In this document: piece by piece, positions 1 through 12,606 of the stretch
How positions within the stretch are numbered: position 1 is the first letter of the stretch
Layout: each line of letters opens with the position of its first letter
Source: Datnioides undecimradiatus
Lineage: Eukaryota; Chordata; Actinopteri; Lobotiformes; Datnioididae
Direction: 5' to 3'
DNA length: 64,000 nucleotides
NCBI GenBank assembly: GCA_008933995.1
Contig: WARS01000010.1
Coordinates: 14,247,210-14,311,209, forward strand
Made by a program: the position numbers and the translations under genes
The notes under the pieces: generated by a model
The model's database searches: none
Seen by the model: the letters and a program-made list of their open reading frames with translations, nothing else
Told to the model about the DNA's origin: nothing

Positions 1-854
1 CAGACATCAGAGGCTGTAGTTAACTCCAGCCACCTCTACCCATGATGCATTAAGGTACGAGATATTCCCTGCAGCTTCTTCATTAGATTGTGTGGCCAGC
101 CAGTTTACCTTCAGAACAAATGTGTTACTGTTGTGGATAAGCATTAAAAAAATCTAAAACAGAAGACTTGAAAGATCCAAATTGCCTTCAGTGTGAGTGG
201 AAAGCACTCCGAGTGTTGTTTACAGTTTAATAGATCATTACAGTCATTTTTTTGATTTTATTGACTGATGGCAAAAACGCTGATTTACACTGGCATAATA
301 GTACCAAACCTCACAGCCTCACTGTGACAGCAAGAAGCTGCACATAGTGACTGCACCTGGTTGTTATTGTCAAGAAATGACTCCAGCTAACAACTCGCCG
401 TGAAACCTAATCTGTGACCACTTAGTCTCATTCTGCAACCGTCTTTGGAGACAGTGCAACCAAAAGGTCCAAAGCAAAAGGGAGGTGGGGTCAGTCAAGA
501 GCAAGGATTTTTATGTTGTAACCATCCACAATGATATGTATTGATTTTGGAGAAACAAAATTCATTTTAAAACTCTCTTTAACAACTTCATGTGTTTAAA
601 AGTATCTGTTTTCGACACATAATTTGTGTTTTTCTGAATAATAGATTTAGATTCAGGTAGCTTCCAGTAATAACCGAGCACTGCATCCAAAGGCAGCAGG
701 CATGTTATTAGCCCTTTACAGTAATTTCAGGGGGGTTACAGGTTACATTAAAATATACCTATTTAGGACTGACACATTTACTTAGATTAATTATCAGTAG
801 AGGCTGTGTGAGGCAAATATAAAATCAGACAAGGCATCAGCTGTATGAGGTCAA
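1..854. other. Unique non-coding sequence
   Basis: No coding frame, recognised transposon, long tandem repeat or RNA gene was seen. The base composition is AT-leaning, with ordinary short A and T runs. It is probably intergenic or intronic. Confidence 0.5.
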
Positions 855-868
855 TGCTGGGTACTTTT

Positions 869-1196
869 ATCACATTTTGTCCATTAGAAGGGCACCTTAG
901 AGAGCACTGTATAATGTTTTTGCTGATTGGAAGGGCATTCTGGGGCAACTTTTCACATTTTGTCCACTGGAAGGGCACCATGGTGGGCACTACATTACGT
1001 TTTGTCCATTGGAACTAGTCTCCACAGGGCAATATATTACATTGTATCCACCTAAACGATGCTTTTTCACATTTCATCCATTGACAGTGCATTGTAGAGG
1101 GCACTGTATCATGTTTTGTTAACAGCTCCCTAAAGGGCACCTGATCACATTTTGCCCACTGCAGTCCTAAAGGGAACTTCATCACTTGATTGTTGT
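869..1196. repeat. Degenerate ~42-bp tandem repeat (minisatellite)
   Basis: A core resembling ATCACATTTTGTCCATTGG recurs with starts near 869, 911, 952, 994, 1036, 1066, 1108, 1145 and 1181. The spacings are mostly 41-42 bp, with one of 30 and two of 36-37. Between cores lies a GGGCAC-type segment. About eight to nine diverged copies are present. Because 42 is a multiple of three, the minus strand reads as a recurring 14-residue pattern around QWxKCEK. This explains the two short minus-strand open frames here, which are not taken as genes. Confidence 0.75.
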
Positions 1197-4100
1197 CTTG
1201 CAGGCTGGAAAACTCCACTGTGCTTTACCCCACTTCATCCCTTATATACGGGTCCTTTACATGGATCGACAGCTGTTGCAGATGCTAATATCAGGCCTGG
1301 GACAAGTAGTCTTTAGCTTCAAAATGAACCCTTCAATAGAGTTTTTATTGTAAAATGTGTCACATGTAAACTTCAGCTGGAGACTTATCAGTTGACTCAA
1401 GGAGTTTAAGCACTAGCATTAGCTTACATTCGCTTGCAACACTCACAAAATCTGCCATCAAGAGTCATCATTTTAGCTGAAAAGTAAACAGAAATGAGAA
1501 ATGAGAAGGTGTGCAGTGCACTAAGGAGTAACTAAGGAGGTCAGGTCTTAGCAAACGGTCTTTTAGGTTTCTGAAATAAACGTGTGCGCGTGTGTATGGG
1601 TGCGTGGCTGTTGGTGTCGTCGAGTCCACGTGTAAATTTAACTGGAACACCTAATGGAGAGAGAAGAGCGCGGCGCTGGACTGGGCCTGTTTAGATGAAA
1701 GTCACAGCTTCCACTGCTTGTTTTATAGACTGGTTCCCTGTCATTTTGAAAAGGTCAAACCTCTGTTTTTTCAAGAGCTGTAAAATGGAGAGGAGGGAGA
1801 CAGACAGGGAGAGAGGGCAGACGGGAAAGAGAGAGAGAGAGAGAGAGGAAGATGAGGAGAAAGTTTGATCCCACTGAGATGGTGAGCGAACCTGCTATGA
1901 CATTTTAGGATGGTGCAGTAAAAAGATAAGGCCTCCAATATTCTGTATTTTTCTTATTGTCGACAACTTCCTGCTATCCGTGTAATGAAAACCTAGTGCA
2001 TCATCTTCCTCTGCATCTTATAGGTCTAGTTTTATCAGAAAACCCATCGATGAGCCACACTGTTTCACTGGATGACATGCTGATTCATCACCATGCCCCA
2101 AATACTCACAAGGCCACCAAATGTGGTTTAATCTGCCGCTCGAACTAGGGCCCAAATGCACGTGTTCCTCCGGTTTGAGAAACATTTGTTTAAATCCAAA
2201 CATTGCTGGTTTGGGTCATTGGTTAACAATAAGAAAAAGATGACACAATCCCAGGAAATGGCAAGTGGTCAGCTGTCACTGGTCCCAGAGCTGCAGGGCC
2301 CACCGTGAGCTCCAGACGTACTGCGAGTTAACTGGTTTGTACTAATTCAGTCAAAAATGTGTTCGCCAGAATTGATTGAAATAATAAGGGCACCAAGATT
2401 GATCCTGCTTTAATACCCGTTAATCAATCTCAATTGTTTTGGATTTGTTCTTATTGTTGCATATTATTACAGTGATTTCCTCAGTCAAATCACCACACAG
2501 CATAACTGAGGCAAGTGCTATTATAGCCTAGAAATACTATACCCACGATACTTGCAACACGGGCTAATAGGGGCCTGCTACAAGGTTAATCCTGGCTAAT
2601 CCTTTAAATTGAATATCGTGCACTACATACCTGGTAGACAGCTGCCTAGGACAACGATGTCATGTGAAATTAGGTAGTGAAATCCAGTCGCTAACGTTAA
2701 GTTGACCAGCAACATCCAGATGTTCATCAGTAAGTGAGAGCTATTGGGTGGTATTGGCATTCAGGACCTCTGGACAGACCCAAGCCTCTGCTTATAGTCT
2801 TTATGTTGAGCTGGATCAACCATGTGCTGACCCCAGCTCTGTACTTGTCACTCAATCTTAACATGTCACTCTCTGAAAGAAAATGAACAAGGATTTGTCC
2901 CCAGATGTTGAAGCACTGAGTAATCTAAAAAAGGATGGTCAGATCTGTAAAGCCGAAGGCGAGATATCCCAACTTTAGCTCGTAGGATAGATAAAACTCA
3001 GAAACGCTGGATTGTAAATTCCCACTGTCGAGCCCGGTGGGATCATTTATTAAACCCTGCCTGCTTGCTAAACACCCACGTCCATGCTGAAAGTTTGCAA
3101 CTGAGGCTTTTTGTCATAAATCTGTGGTCTCCAAACTACAAATCTTCCAAATTAAAGCGCCATATAGACTGTATTGTTTGTAACTGTCCTCTGGAGGTGT
3201 CCTCTGATCTGACCAGCAGGACCACATCATTTGTCTGCATCTTTTAATACGGTTACAAATCACAGTTCTAAACATTTATATCTGTCTCTGGAGTGACAAT
3301 GCTTGGGTTAACCTTTAGTCTCAGTTTAGGGAAACGACTTGGTCTGTTGGTATTTAATACTTAGGCTGGAGAATGTCTGACATCATGGTTACTATTATAA
3401 ACGCCTGGTTTTGATTTAAAATTCCCACTGTTATAAATGGGACAGGAGCAGTCGCCTCCCATGCTTGTTCACACTGATATCAAGTCATCTAACGTATAAA
3501 AATATTAATCTGGTTCAAAAATCTAATTAAAAACAACTGAGATCTTTAAAGTTTATCACAAAAACAGGGCTTAAAGCTAAATAAAGTCACTTTATGACAT
3601 CATCATCAGACGACCACGAATGGTGATGCAGGCACAAAGAGGATACGATGATGCCATTAACAGGCAACCAAAAGAACCTGGTAACTGACCATCATCTATG
3701 CCAAAATGCCATATGTATCTCAGTTTGAAAACGTGGGATGATGGAAGGATGCACTTCAACAAAATATGCAACATATGTCTAGATGTTTGGAACACTTTAA
3801 CACAGATATGCTTAATTCCAATGTCCCATTAAGATGTCCACCCAACTGAACCCTCTCCAGTGACTCTGTAATGATATCACCGATATCCAACGATGCCCTC
3901 CTTTGCTCCCATCATACTTCCTCGGGCCACCAGTGAGTGCTGCCACTTGAACACAACCACCAGCTGATGTTGTTCTTGAGAGGACATCTTCTCTGGACAA
4001 AGCGCCTCCAGAAATACAAGAGACATAATACGCAGGCTCATCAGAGACACTACAATGTAAAAAAAACAGTGGAATAGTCCTTAAAATAATCCCTTCAGTC

Positions 4101-4408
4101 TTCGGTGCTGGACATTTGCTTTGGATGTTAGTAGAACCTTACTGTTTGCTGTCAACCTGTTCCAGGAGACTCTTTGGACCATTACACCATCGAAGAAAAG
4201 GGCCGGACCAGTGCGCTTGTGTCACCACCCTCCACCTTTACTCTTCCTCTGCTGCTTCACAACTGGTAATTTAATCTGCAAATAAACTCCTCTCTTAGCT
4301 ACGCAACGCCCAGCGCTTCGTCACCCACAATTAACCTGACGGTGAACTGGGCTGCTGCTCCGGGGAAGCTGCAGCACTACTCTGAGCCACATTGCTCTGA
4401 ACTGATCA
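1197..4408. other. Non-coding stretch without recognised genes
   Basis: Apart from a short GA repeat, no transposon or convincing coding exon was seen. Short open frames show no family motif. A possible but weak exon-like segment lies at 4166-4265 and is discussed among the rejected items. Confidence 0.45.
1829..1848. repeat. (GA)n microsatellite
   Basis: About ten uninterrupted GA units sit inside a longer purine-rich patch (about 1785-1862). Confidence 0.9.
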
Positions 4409-4426
4409 GTGTGTGTGTGTGTGTGT
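4409..4426. repeat. (GT)9 microsatellite
   Basis: A short uninterrupted GT tract followed by a G-rich patch. Confidence 0.85.
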
Positions 4427-5702
4427 TGGGGTGAGGGGCTGCTGGTTATGTCTGCACCACCTGAGGCTGATTACATGGAGGACAACAGGAAGATATTGTC
4501 TTGTTTGGGATCAAGTCGATGCCGTGACCTCCAGCGTATACGCACACACGTTTAAACTGGCACACACATGTTGGAACACATATGGAAAATAAATAAATAA
4601 ATAGAGAAAGTAAAGAAAAAACAAACAATATGAATAATATTTGTTAATCTTGTAAAGGTGGTATTAGGTTATATCACAGCATTTATGCATTAAGCATCTT
4701 AAACAGCAGAATAACACTGTCACTTGAAATTATAAATGCATTATAAATACATTATTTTCTGTGCCACAGAGTATGCAGAGGAGCTTAAAGCGTGCTTAAA
4801 GCCCTCAGTAGTGTCTACACATCTTCCACTCGTGCTGTTTGCAGCCGGAGAGGTGAAAGCCAGGGCTGCTGCTGATTGTGAGGCTGCATTATCAGAGCTG
4901 AGGTAAACTCTGATAAACATTCCTTTAAACTCATTACTTGTCCAACTGGAACGGTCAATAGACCTTGTTAAAAGTTGGTGGTGGATAAATCAAACTTTAA
5001 CTGTAAAGTGATTTTTTGGAAATGACGCCTTTGTATGAACTGAGCCTGCTCGCGTTGGTCTGAAAACCTTCACCTTGCACAGAAACATCTCCCAACAAAC
5101 TTATATGAAATGTCTCTCAGCCAGTGGATCTGTAATTAAATACACCTCCTCACAAAGCTGCACTTAGCTACAGAGCTGCTGTGAATATTGTTTTTCTTAA
5201 TTGCAATAAATGCTCCCAAAATAAAGTAACGTGACATCATGAGCATCGACTCACCGAGTCCCAGGAAAACATCTCAGCTATGAACTGATGTCGGGAGCAG
5301 AAACGTCTCGTCACCAAAGCAACGCAACTTTCTTTTAAAATGGTTAAACACTGTGGAGGTGTAGATAGTTTTATGGTCAATATCCAGACATTCAACAAGT
5401 TTTGTTGTGGCATTGTAACACGCCTCTCACAAATCATGGTCAACTTTGAGACTTTGAGGTACGTGTGGACAAGATTTGTCTCGATTGGCATCGGTATAAT
5501 CACGTTTAATGCAACCTGAACACACGTGATCACCTTTAGGAGGAAAAGTCTGTTTACAGCGTCATGGTCAGCTCATCTGAGGTCAATAAAACATTTGTTT
5601 CATGCCCTGTTCATGCCCTGAGGAAATGACTCCATGATTGAGTCATCAGGCTGATTGAGCTTTACACAGATTAAGCTTTACACGATGAGTGTAGCAGCAG
5701 CA
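4427..5702. other. Non-coding stretch without recognised genes
   Basis: Holds a short AAAT-type run near 4586-4604. A 59-codon + strand frame at 5339-5518 and a minus-strand frame over the same bases have no recognisable motif and are treated as chance. Confidence 0.4.
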
Positions 5703-5944
5703 ACATGGCGGCCATAGCTCAGAGGAAGCTGTCCACCTATCAGACACCTGGTGGTTTGATCCCCTGCTCCCCTGTGCTCCACGGCAAAGGTCCACGACTG
5801 AGACACTGAACTTCAAAGTGCTGCTCCATCATTAATACAAATTAATGAGTTTGAATGAGTAGCTGATGAGCAGCTGCCATCAGTGTGTAAACAGGCATGA
5901 ACTGGCAAACTGCTTTCAGTGGTCAAAAGAGCAGAAAGGCGCTG
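5703..5944 (+). repeat. SINE-like repeat with tRNA-like head
   Basis: The left end has an A-box-like segment (ATAGCTCAGAGG near 5714) and, about 40 bp on, a B-box-like segment (GGTTTGATCCC, 5753-5763), as in a tRNA-derived RNA polymerase III promoter. It continues with a GAGACACTGAACTTCAAA-type segment and ends with GTGGTCAAAAGAGCAGAAAG, features I know from a high-copy teleost repeat. An inserted AT-rich patch near 5830-5865 disturbs the middle. Two further copies, in the opposite orientation, lie at 10.3 and 38.2 kb. I recognise the family by eye; its formal name is not certain. Confidence 0.6.
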
Positions 5945-8199
5945 CAGCCTGTTCAGTTGCACATGGTTAAGGTTGTGAAATTGCAGTTCTGTTTTGGAGA
6001 ACGGTCATGAATGTCATTTTGGCTTATTTTGTTCGGGTACGAGGACGAGTTGGCAATATCATTGTCCTGCACAAACGAGCGCCAGATCATAAAATGTTTT
6101 GTATGCATTATAAAAATTGGTAATAAACGTAAATTGTTGTTTTTTTCCCAGTTTTAAGGACGTGCTCTTGTATCTCCGTCCACTGTGATCGTCTGTTTGT
6201 CCCCGCTCGCTGCCCGTTACAGCATTTATCAGTCACATAACAGTCTGTCTAACCTTGTACAATCTAATGTTCACAACTTTGCATTCCTCCATTGAAAAAA
6301 AGGCTTTGGTTGTGAACAGGAGGCATTAACTCATGAGTTATTCATACTCTGCGTACATTTTACTGATTTAAAACTGCAAGCGGGAAAAAAAAGGGGAGGT
6401 TTAAGCAAAGTGTAGACTTTGTGAGGACGGCGGTAAAATCTTTAAAAACCTTCCTCCCTGTATTTTGGACTGGTTCAGGCTAAAACTCCCCTCACTGGAT
6501 TTGTTCTGCATAAATGAGTGCTGCGAGCAGGTGAAACACAAATAGTCTGCTTCTCCACTCAAGTCTTATTCCCTTCCTCGCAGGTATTTTTCAAATTAAG
6601 CTCAGCAAATATATTGCCAAAGCCTCGGAGGCAGGCTGTAGTGGTTAGCGCAGTTTAATGCTGCATATTTCTCCTGCAGTAAAATGCAGGAGAACTTAAA
6701 TACGGAGCTGGACTGAAAACAATTGTTCCCAATTACAACAAATATAAACTTGGCTTTCTGTACACTACTTGGCCGCGAGTTCATGACGATAAGCATTAGT
6801 GTAATTACTGTCACTAATGTTTCTGGTGCAGGTAAAACTGTGATCATTAAGGTTTGTTAAATCATCAGCTCTTCTCAGAATACCCGCTGCAGAGCAAATG
6901 TTGCGTGAAGATAAAGGAACATTAAGAATCGGATTCTCTCTGTCAGTTTTTACGAGTATTTCAGCCACGGACCCAGATGACAAATGCACTCTTTGCAACC
7001 TGGAATCGAGGATCATTATAAAAATCCTGTATTTCTCCACGAAACAGGCCCTTTCCAGTCCCAGACCGCACGTTCAGGAAACATTGCTTCCCACATCTGT
7101 GCTGATGTTGTGGGTTTGCGGCGTGCTCGCACACTCTTTTCCTTCATCCTAATTAATTGGCACTTCAGATCCCTGCTGTATCGCCGAGCCTCCTGGTTTT
7201 ATCTCACACGCTAACACACTGACAGCTGCTGCAGTCTCTGAGGCAACAACACAACAACAAGCGTGCTCTCCGTGTGTACATGGGTAGCCGGTGTAGGGGG
7301 GGTGGACATGTGTTTGAGCGGCTGATGGATTTTGCTTCATTTTTCTAAAAGCACATGTTCGTATCCTTTGGTCTTTTGTTTCTGTTGAACTTTTAGAAAA
7401 GCTCTAAACCCGCAAGTAATAATATTCTATTGAATATATTCTATTGAACACGCGCGCCAAAAACAAAGATGAAACGCAGCGTCATCATCGGAACGCCAGG
7501 GAACAGTCGCTCAACGCGGCAGATGAGGTAAAGACCTTGAGTCCTGTAGTCTTCATGTGAGGCAATTACTCTGTATTAATCTGAATGAACTGCAGTGCCT
7601 CTGGATATACAGTATTGCCCACTGCAGCACAAACTGACACAACACTTCCTCAAGTGCAGATGCACAGTTGTGACAATGAGCAGTAAACACCTCGGAACAG
7701 TAAATATACTGGGTGTTCATCTGTCTTTGTGTAACTACCTATTCTATATTCAAAGCTGGAGTTTACTGGAGTTTTAGCACAGTTTGCTTTACAGAGGTCC
7801 AGCGGGGAGCGCTGCCCATCAGATCTAATCCAACCACAACAGGTAACATGAGTCTGTAGCATAACATATCTTTTGAACAGTCTGGGGTTGTATAATCCAG
7901 GCATGATGCATATACTCACATGTACAACTGTGTTTTTCAAACTAACTAACTGTAATTCCATTTCTTGTTACAACATATGACTTATAATGACTTATAATGT
8001 TGGCTCGGCTAATGCAATTACATCTAATTTATGTATCTGGCTTCAACATAATTGTAATGAATTTGTCTTTCCTACGGGGTCTCAAAACCACTGTGCACTA
8101 CAAATAATGTGTACTCCTGCAATGTCCAGGCTAGTAGCCCTGTTTATAGTGATGTTAGTAAGAAAATGCTGTTGAGGAGTTGAGGTTAAAAAGGATAAA
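5945..8199. other. Non-coding stretch; small hairpin and short duplications
   Basis: No recognised gene or transposon. It contains a hairpin at 6669-6694, a 12-bp direct duplication at about 7423-7448, and a tandem TGACTTATAA duplication at about 7979-8000. Open frames of 76-103 codons here overlap each other on both strands and show no family features. Confidence 0.4.
6669..6694. other. Perfect 10-bp inverted repeat with 6-nt loop
   Basis: TTCTCCTGCA (6669-6678) is followed by the loop GTAAAA and its exact reverse complement TGCAGGAGAA (6685-6694). It could form a short stable hairpin in DNA or RNA. The stem is too short for a microRNA precursor, and no function is assigned. Confidence 0.6.
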
Positions 8200-8770
8200 A
8201 ACCCAGAGAAATCACAATGGGAATGTGGAGATGAGACAAAATTAGGAGATAGAAGGAGAGCAGAGGAAGAAAGAGAGGAGACCTGGGTAAATGAGATGGA
8301 AATATGGTGGAGTAGCGAAGCCGAGAGCAGGTGTTTGAGTGGGGAGCGGGCAGAGAGGTAAGAGTAGGTGTAAAATAGAAGCGCGGTGGTGAGAGTGGAG
8401 GAATCAGGGGAGTGGGAGATGGAGAAATGGAGGAGAAGAAAGGGGGGAAAGGTGGGAACGAGCTCACCTGACAGAATAAGAGAAACCAAGTCAAGGTGCC
8501 ATATGAAGACAAGACAAGACAAATGACAGTAAAATGGATTTCTCTCTTTCTTCCTCTCTCTACTTCTCTCTCCCCCTCTCTCCCATTCCCGCGTCCCGTC
8601 TCGGGTTAATGTAACATCTCTTGATGCATTTCATTCACCGTTAGCTGTTCCAGCCAGGAGATACTCTGTCAAACCCATCTACATTAGAAAATGGCCTTTT
8701 CTTGCCTCTCCTCCCCATTCATCCCTCCCCCGCTCCCTCTCCACCTCTCTTCCCACCACTCACAACTATT
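8200..8770. repeat. Purine-rich tract followed by pyrimidine-rich tracts
   Basis: Roughly 8200-8460 is strongly G/A-rich on the + strand. It is followed by C/T-rich runs at about 8541-8590 and 8700-8760. The minus-strand open frames of 146 and 108 codons over the purine part encode low-complexity Ser/Pro/Leu/Phe sequence and are a composition artefact. Confidence 0.6.
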
Positions 8771-9735
8771 CATCTTACTAACGGAATGCATTTGGGCATG
8801 GATGAAGGCCTACATCTATCAGATAGGACATTTAAGTACATATCTGAGGGAAAAGAGGAGATTTATTACATCCTATTTAGAATGGCTTGGAGGGGAGTGA
8901 TCAGCTTCTGACTTTAGTCAGTGGGGGGAAAGTTTTTCCACTGTGACAGCCGTAGTTAGTCTGCCGCGTGACGGATATGACAAACATTCATCTGATGAGG
9001 TGAAACGAAGACAGTGGAGTTTATATTAAGGATGGAATGAGCGAAAGTCAGGACGAACACGCCGGAGCCATGGTCGTGCTTCGTCCCCATGGTTACTTCA
9101 GGTTGACTTCTCTCTACACTTTGAGGTGGTATTGTGAAAATGTTCCTTTATGCAAACTAATTAGCGTTAATTCTGTTATCTGTTATTAGCCAGCTGTAAG
9201 TGTTTCTTATTTTGCTAAAATAATTCAATACCTTCATATAGACGTTATCCATTTTAAGCATTTTGTTGCTTTAAGATGGATTCATTGACAGAATTGCGGG
9301 TGAAAGCACTGTTAACTGATTAACAGTATTTTTTGCAAGCAGGATCATATGTAGTAATTTAAGCTAAAGTACTGGAAGGAGCTGAGATGCTGCTGTTGTA
9401 GCATAACTGTTGTAAAAGTATGTGAAAATGTATTTTTTGCTGGACATCTTTGTTACTTTGTGGAGCATGTTACCATTGACAGGAGCTGAATTAACAGATG
9501 TAGAGTTAAAAGCAGCTGAAATGTTAATGATGTGTAAGCGAGGAAAGTTAGAGGGTAAAAAAGTCTATGAAAAGTGAAATGTCAGCCAGTATAGGTACTG
9601 ACGTGGATTACATACACAGATAAACCCAAACAATGTGTTTGTGGCTGATTATCGGTTATTGTTAAAGCCGTCAGTACGAAAAAACCTGAAAATGTTCTCT
9701 GCCTATTTAGAAAGCTCATTTTAACATTTTCAGTT
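8771..9735. other. AT-rich non-coding stretch
   Basis: No open frame of note, and no transposon or tandem repeat was recognised. Confidence 0.5.
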
Positions 9736-10130
9736 GCTTTAAAGTGGACATATTATGAAAAACATGCTTTTTCTTGCCTATACATATTTAAAGTAGTCCC
9801 CCCTCAGCCGACCAACTCAGAGAATGACGAAGGCAAACAAGTCCTGCATCGTCTCTACAGTCCATCCTCTGGTAAAACGGGGCTCCTACAGACCATTCAG
9901 ATCCAGCTCCTGTCGTTAAACACCAACACAGATGTATATTCTGTCCCAGCCCCAGAAGACCAGAGGAGACTGTGGCTGCGTTTTATTCTTTTCAACCGTT
10001 TCCTCCCGCTTTTCCTTGTCCTGCAGTTGGAATATCATTGGATCACTGCAGCCAATCAAGTGCTTTATGGAAAAGAAAGCAGCACCACAGGAATAGCAGT
10101 TGACAGTTTATCCCTGTCAATCAATCAACA
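9736..10130 (+). repeat. Possible non-autonomous interspersed repeat
   Basis: The segment begins with TTTAAAGTGGACATATTATG, a start I associate with a dispersed non-coding element common in fish genomes. Its body, including CAATCAAGTGCTTTATGGAA near 10055, feels repeat-like. Ends and terminal inverted repeats could not be fixed by eye, so class and borders are uncertain. Confidence 0.3.
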
Positions 10131-10329
10131 ATCTAAGGCATGAATTCAGACAGTGACTGAACCTGAGACAGAAACTTTATCCTTCTATATGTTCAGCTTT
10201 TAGGCCCAGCGCTGACTGCAGACCACATCGTTTGGTTTGCTCATAGACCACAAGACCAGTGGGAGCAACCCTGATGGGAGGACAGCAACAGGATTCAAAC
10301 TTCTACATCTTTTAGTCCTTGTGAGCTTC

Positions 10330-10475
10330 CTGGACAAACACTCACACACTCATGCCCACACTGATGGCGCAGCATCAGGAGCTTTTTGGGTTCAGTGTCT
10401 TGCTCAAGGACACTTCAGCACGCAAGCCTGGGATAGGTGGAGGACCCGCTCCACCTCTGAGCTGCAGTTGCCCAG
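10330..10475 (-). repeat. SINE-like repeat, second (partial) copy
   Basis: It contains the segment GTGTCTTGCTCAAGGACACT, a hallmark of the same family as the 5.7-kb copy read from the opposite strand. Upstream lies CACACTCATGCCCACACTGA and downstream the CCGCTCCACCTCTGAGCTGC-type end that corresponds to the A-box side. The distal part of the element is missing. A 113-codon + strand open frame crosses it and is discounted. Confidence 0.55.
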
Positions 10476-12571
10476 TGGAGGGGGTACAGTGGGTGTCGCT
10501 TTGCGGAGTTCAGGAATGATTGTCTACTGTGGCTTTTATACAATGTGCTACAGCGCACGTCTCACAAACTCATGCTGAAACTTCAGTTTCACCTTCAAGG
10601 GTGAACACAAAATGTCTTTCATGCTCCACCAGTAAAACCCTGCATGATCCTGACTCAGCAGAAGGAGTTTGCTGAGTTGCAGATTTGTTAGTTAACCTTT
10701 ACCTTCTTGCACATCCAAGGGAAAAAGGGCCAAGACAGACTTTACCATAGATCCACTAAGCCATGGCATGATCTTGTGACAGATCCTTGTTTGCTATTGC
10801 CACCTGTTGATTAATGGAACAGTGCGACACGATTGCACACATGCATGTACAAACCAAAAACAGAGGACGGACTCATAGAACAACAGCTCCATAGTATGAC
10901 TAGAGGTCAAACTCCATGAGGAACCTTTGATTTAAAGTTACAGTTAATGTGAATTAACTAGTAATTATAATGGTTGATTTATTGGTGTAATGGAGTGTGC
11001 AATATTTTCTGGATAGAAAAATAAAAGAACAGAAAATGAAAACGTAACACAAGTGAGAATGCAACTGTCTTCAAATTGTGATTTAAATGTTGCTAAATGT
11101 CATCTGGCGTATAGAAATGTTGCTTGACTAAACAGGTGACGGCGTGGTAAAAAGCAGAATCTGCAGGCTGTTCTTGCTTTCCACACAGTCTGTGTTTGAC
11201 GTCACCTCTCTCCATGCCACTTCAAACCTGTGAAAAAGTCGGGGCTGAAAGCAGAAAGACAGAAATCTGTAATGTCAAATAACCGATTCTAAAGGAAAAC
11301 CTAAAAATGTAGTTTGCAATGTTAGCTGGCTAACAGTGTTGGGTTGTTTCCTGAGTTTAACAGAAAGCCTCTCTTTACCCAGGGCTGGAGACACTGCAAC
11401 TGTCAGGCTCAGGTTGTTATTAAAAATGTCCAGCAATACCACGAGACAGACGGAACGTTTTCTTCTCCTTTCACTTGATCTTGCACGTCCTGCTCCAGGA
11501 GAAGTTGCCCTCTGAAATCTGGTGACACCTGTTGCAGGAAGACGTCTGTGGAAATGTGAGTGAGAGTTGGAGAGAGGAGCTGAGCAGAGTTTGTTGTTGT
11601 GGAGGACAGAAATCGTAGCTTAGACCCTTTGGCTCTCCCTGGATATTGACACTGAAGTTTTGGCTAGTTGCTGATACTCATCAATACACTGAGCGTCACA
11701 GACCAACGGGTCTGCAGGGAGCATTCTAACTGAGATGACGACTGGCAGCCAAGGGATGGAAGAAACTGTTGCTGTTCTGAGATTGGAGACCTGGTGCAGA
11801 CGCTGTATTAGCTGAGGTTGTTGTGTCCATCATCAGGAAGTGAAAACATGTTCCATGATGCTGCCGGGCAATTTTAATTACAGCCTGTCTGTGGTGAAAA
11901 ATGGCGTTTTTAGCAGACGTACGTTGACAGGACCTAGTTACCTGGCATTGCACAACAGCTCGCTTGATGCTGGACCAGTTTCGAAAATGATTGTCCCCGG
12001 TAGTCATTCAGACATCAAAACACGAGACTCCTGTCGTGAATACAGAGAGGGAACGGAGTAATTCTGCTGCATGAACTTTAGCAGCAATGTTGCAACTATT
12101 GCAACTTACGTTGATGGGAGTGACGGCAGAATCTTAACAGAGGACGAGAGAAATGGGGAGGAACTGGAAACCTGCAATTTCAAGACGAAGCCTCAATTTC
12201 ACAATAAGAGCCCAGGAGGAATTCATAGCTCGTGACATTCTTACAAATGTGTGGAGATGTGTTCAGTGACTTTTTGTCTATTATAGCGTCAGCCCTTTAT
12301 GTTTCTGTGGGTAAATGGTCCCTGTGCCCACAGGTGGCTACACACTCCACTACACCTCTGAAATACAGATGATTGCTCCAACATGTGAAATATTCAGTGT
12401 GAACTAGAACAAGAGGGCGTGTGCATTTGTTAAATATGAGTCATTAATAATGACGTATGTTTTAATTATACATCTATATGTACAGTATGCAAACATAGAT
12501 TAGCATAAAACTGAGTTAAAGTTGCCTTCTAATGAAGATCCCCTGCGTTTTGCTGCCATATTATTTGTATT

Positions 12572-12573
<2 letters not shown>
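10476..12573. other. Non-coding stretch without recognised genes
   Basis: Overlapping frames on both strands near 11726-12061 have no family features. A 57-nt exon-like segment at 11499-11555 is listed among the rejected items. Confidence 0.4.

Positions 12574-12605
<32 letters not shown>
12574..12605. repeat. (TG)16 microsatellite
   Basis: An uninterrupted TG dinucleotide tract of 32 bp. Confidence 0.95.

Positions 12606-12606
<1 letters not shown>

Noticed and set aside
869-1196. CRISPR-like array
   Set aside because: Units are degenerate and contiguous without unique spacers, and the window is clearly animal nuclear DNA.
4166-4265. Exon-like 100-nt segment between CCAG and G|GTAATT
   Set aside because: Acceptor polypyrimidine tract is weak, two frames are open, and the product is not recognised.
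5339-5518. 59-codon + ORF (MVKHCGGVDSFMVN...)
   Set aside because: No family match, AT-rich codons, and an equally long frame on the opposite strand.
5714-5775. tRNA gene
   Set aside because: Only A- and B-box-like words are present; no cloverleaf could be folded and the context is a SINE-like repeat.
8082-8522. 146- and 108-codon minus-strand frames
   Set aside because: They lie over the purine-rich tract and encode low-complexity Ser/Pro/Leu/Phe sequence.
11499-11555. 57-nt segment with good acceptor and AAT|GTGAGT donor, open in one frame (CPLKSGDTCCRKTSVE)
   Set aside because: Short, with no partner exon in this region, and codon use is unremarkable. Kept only as a note.
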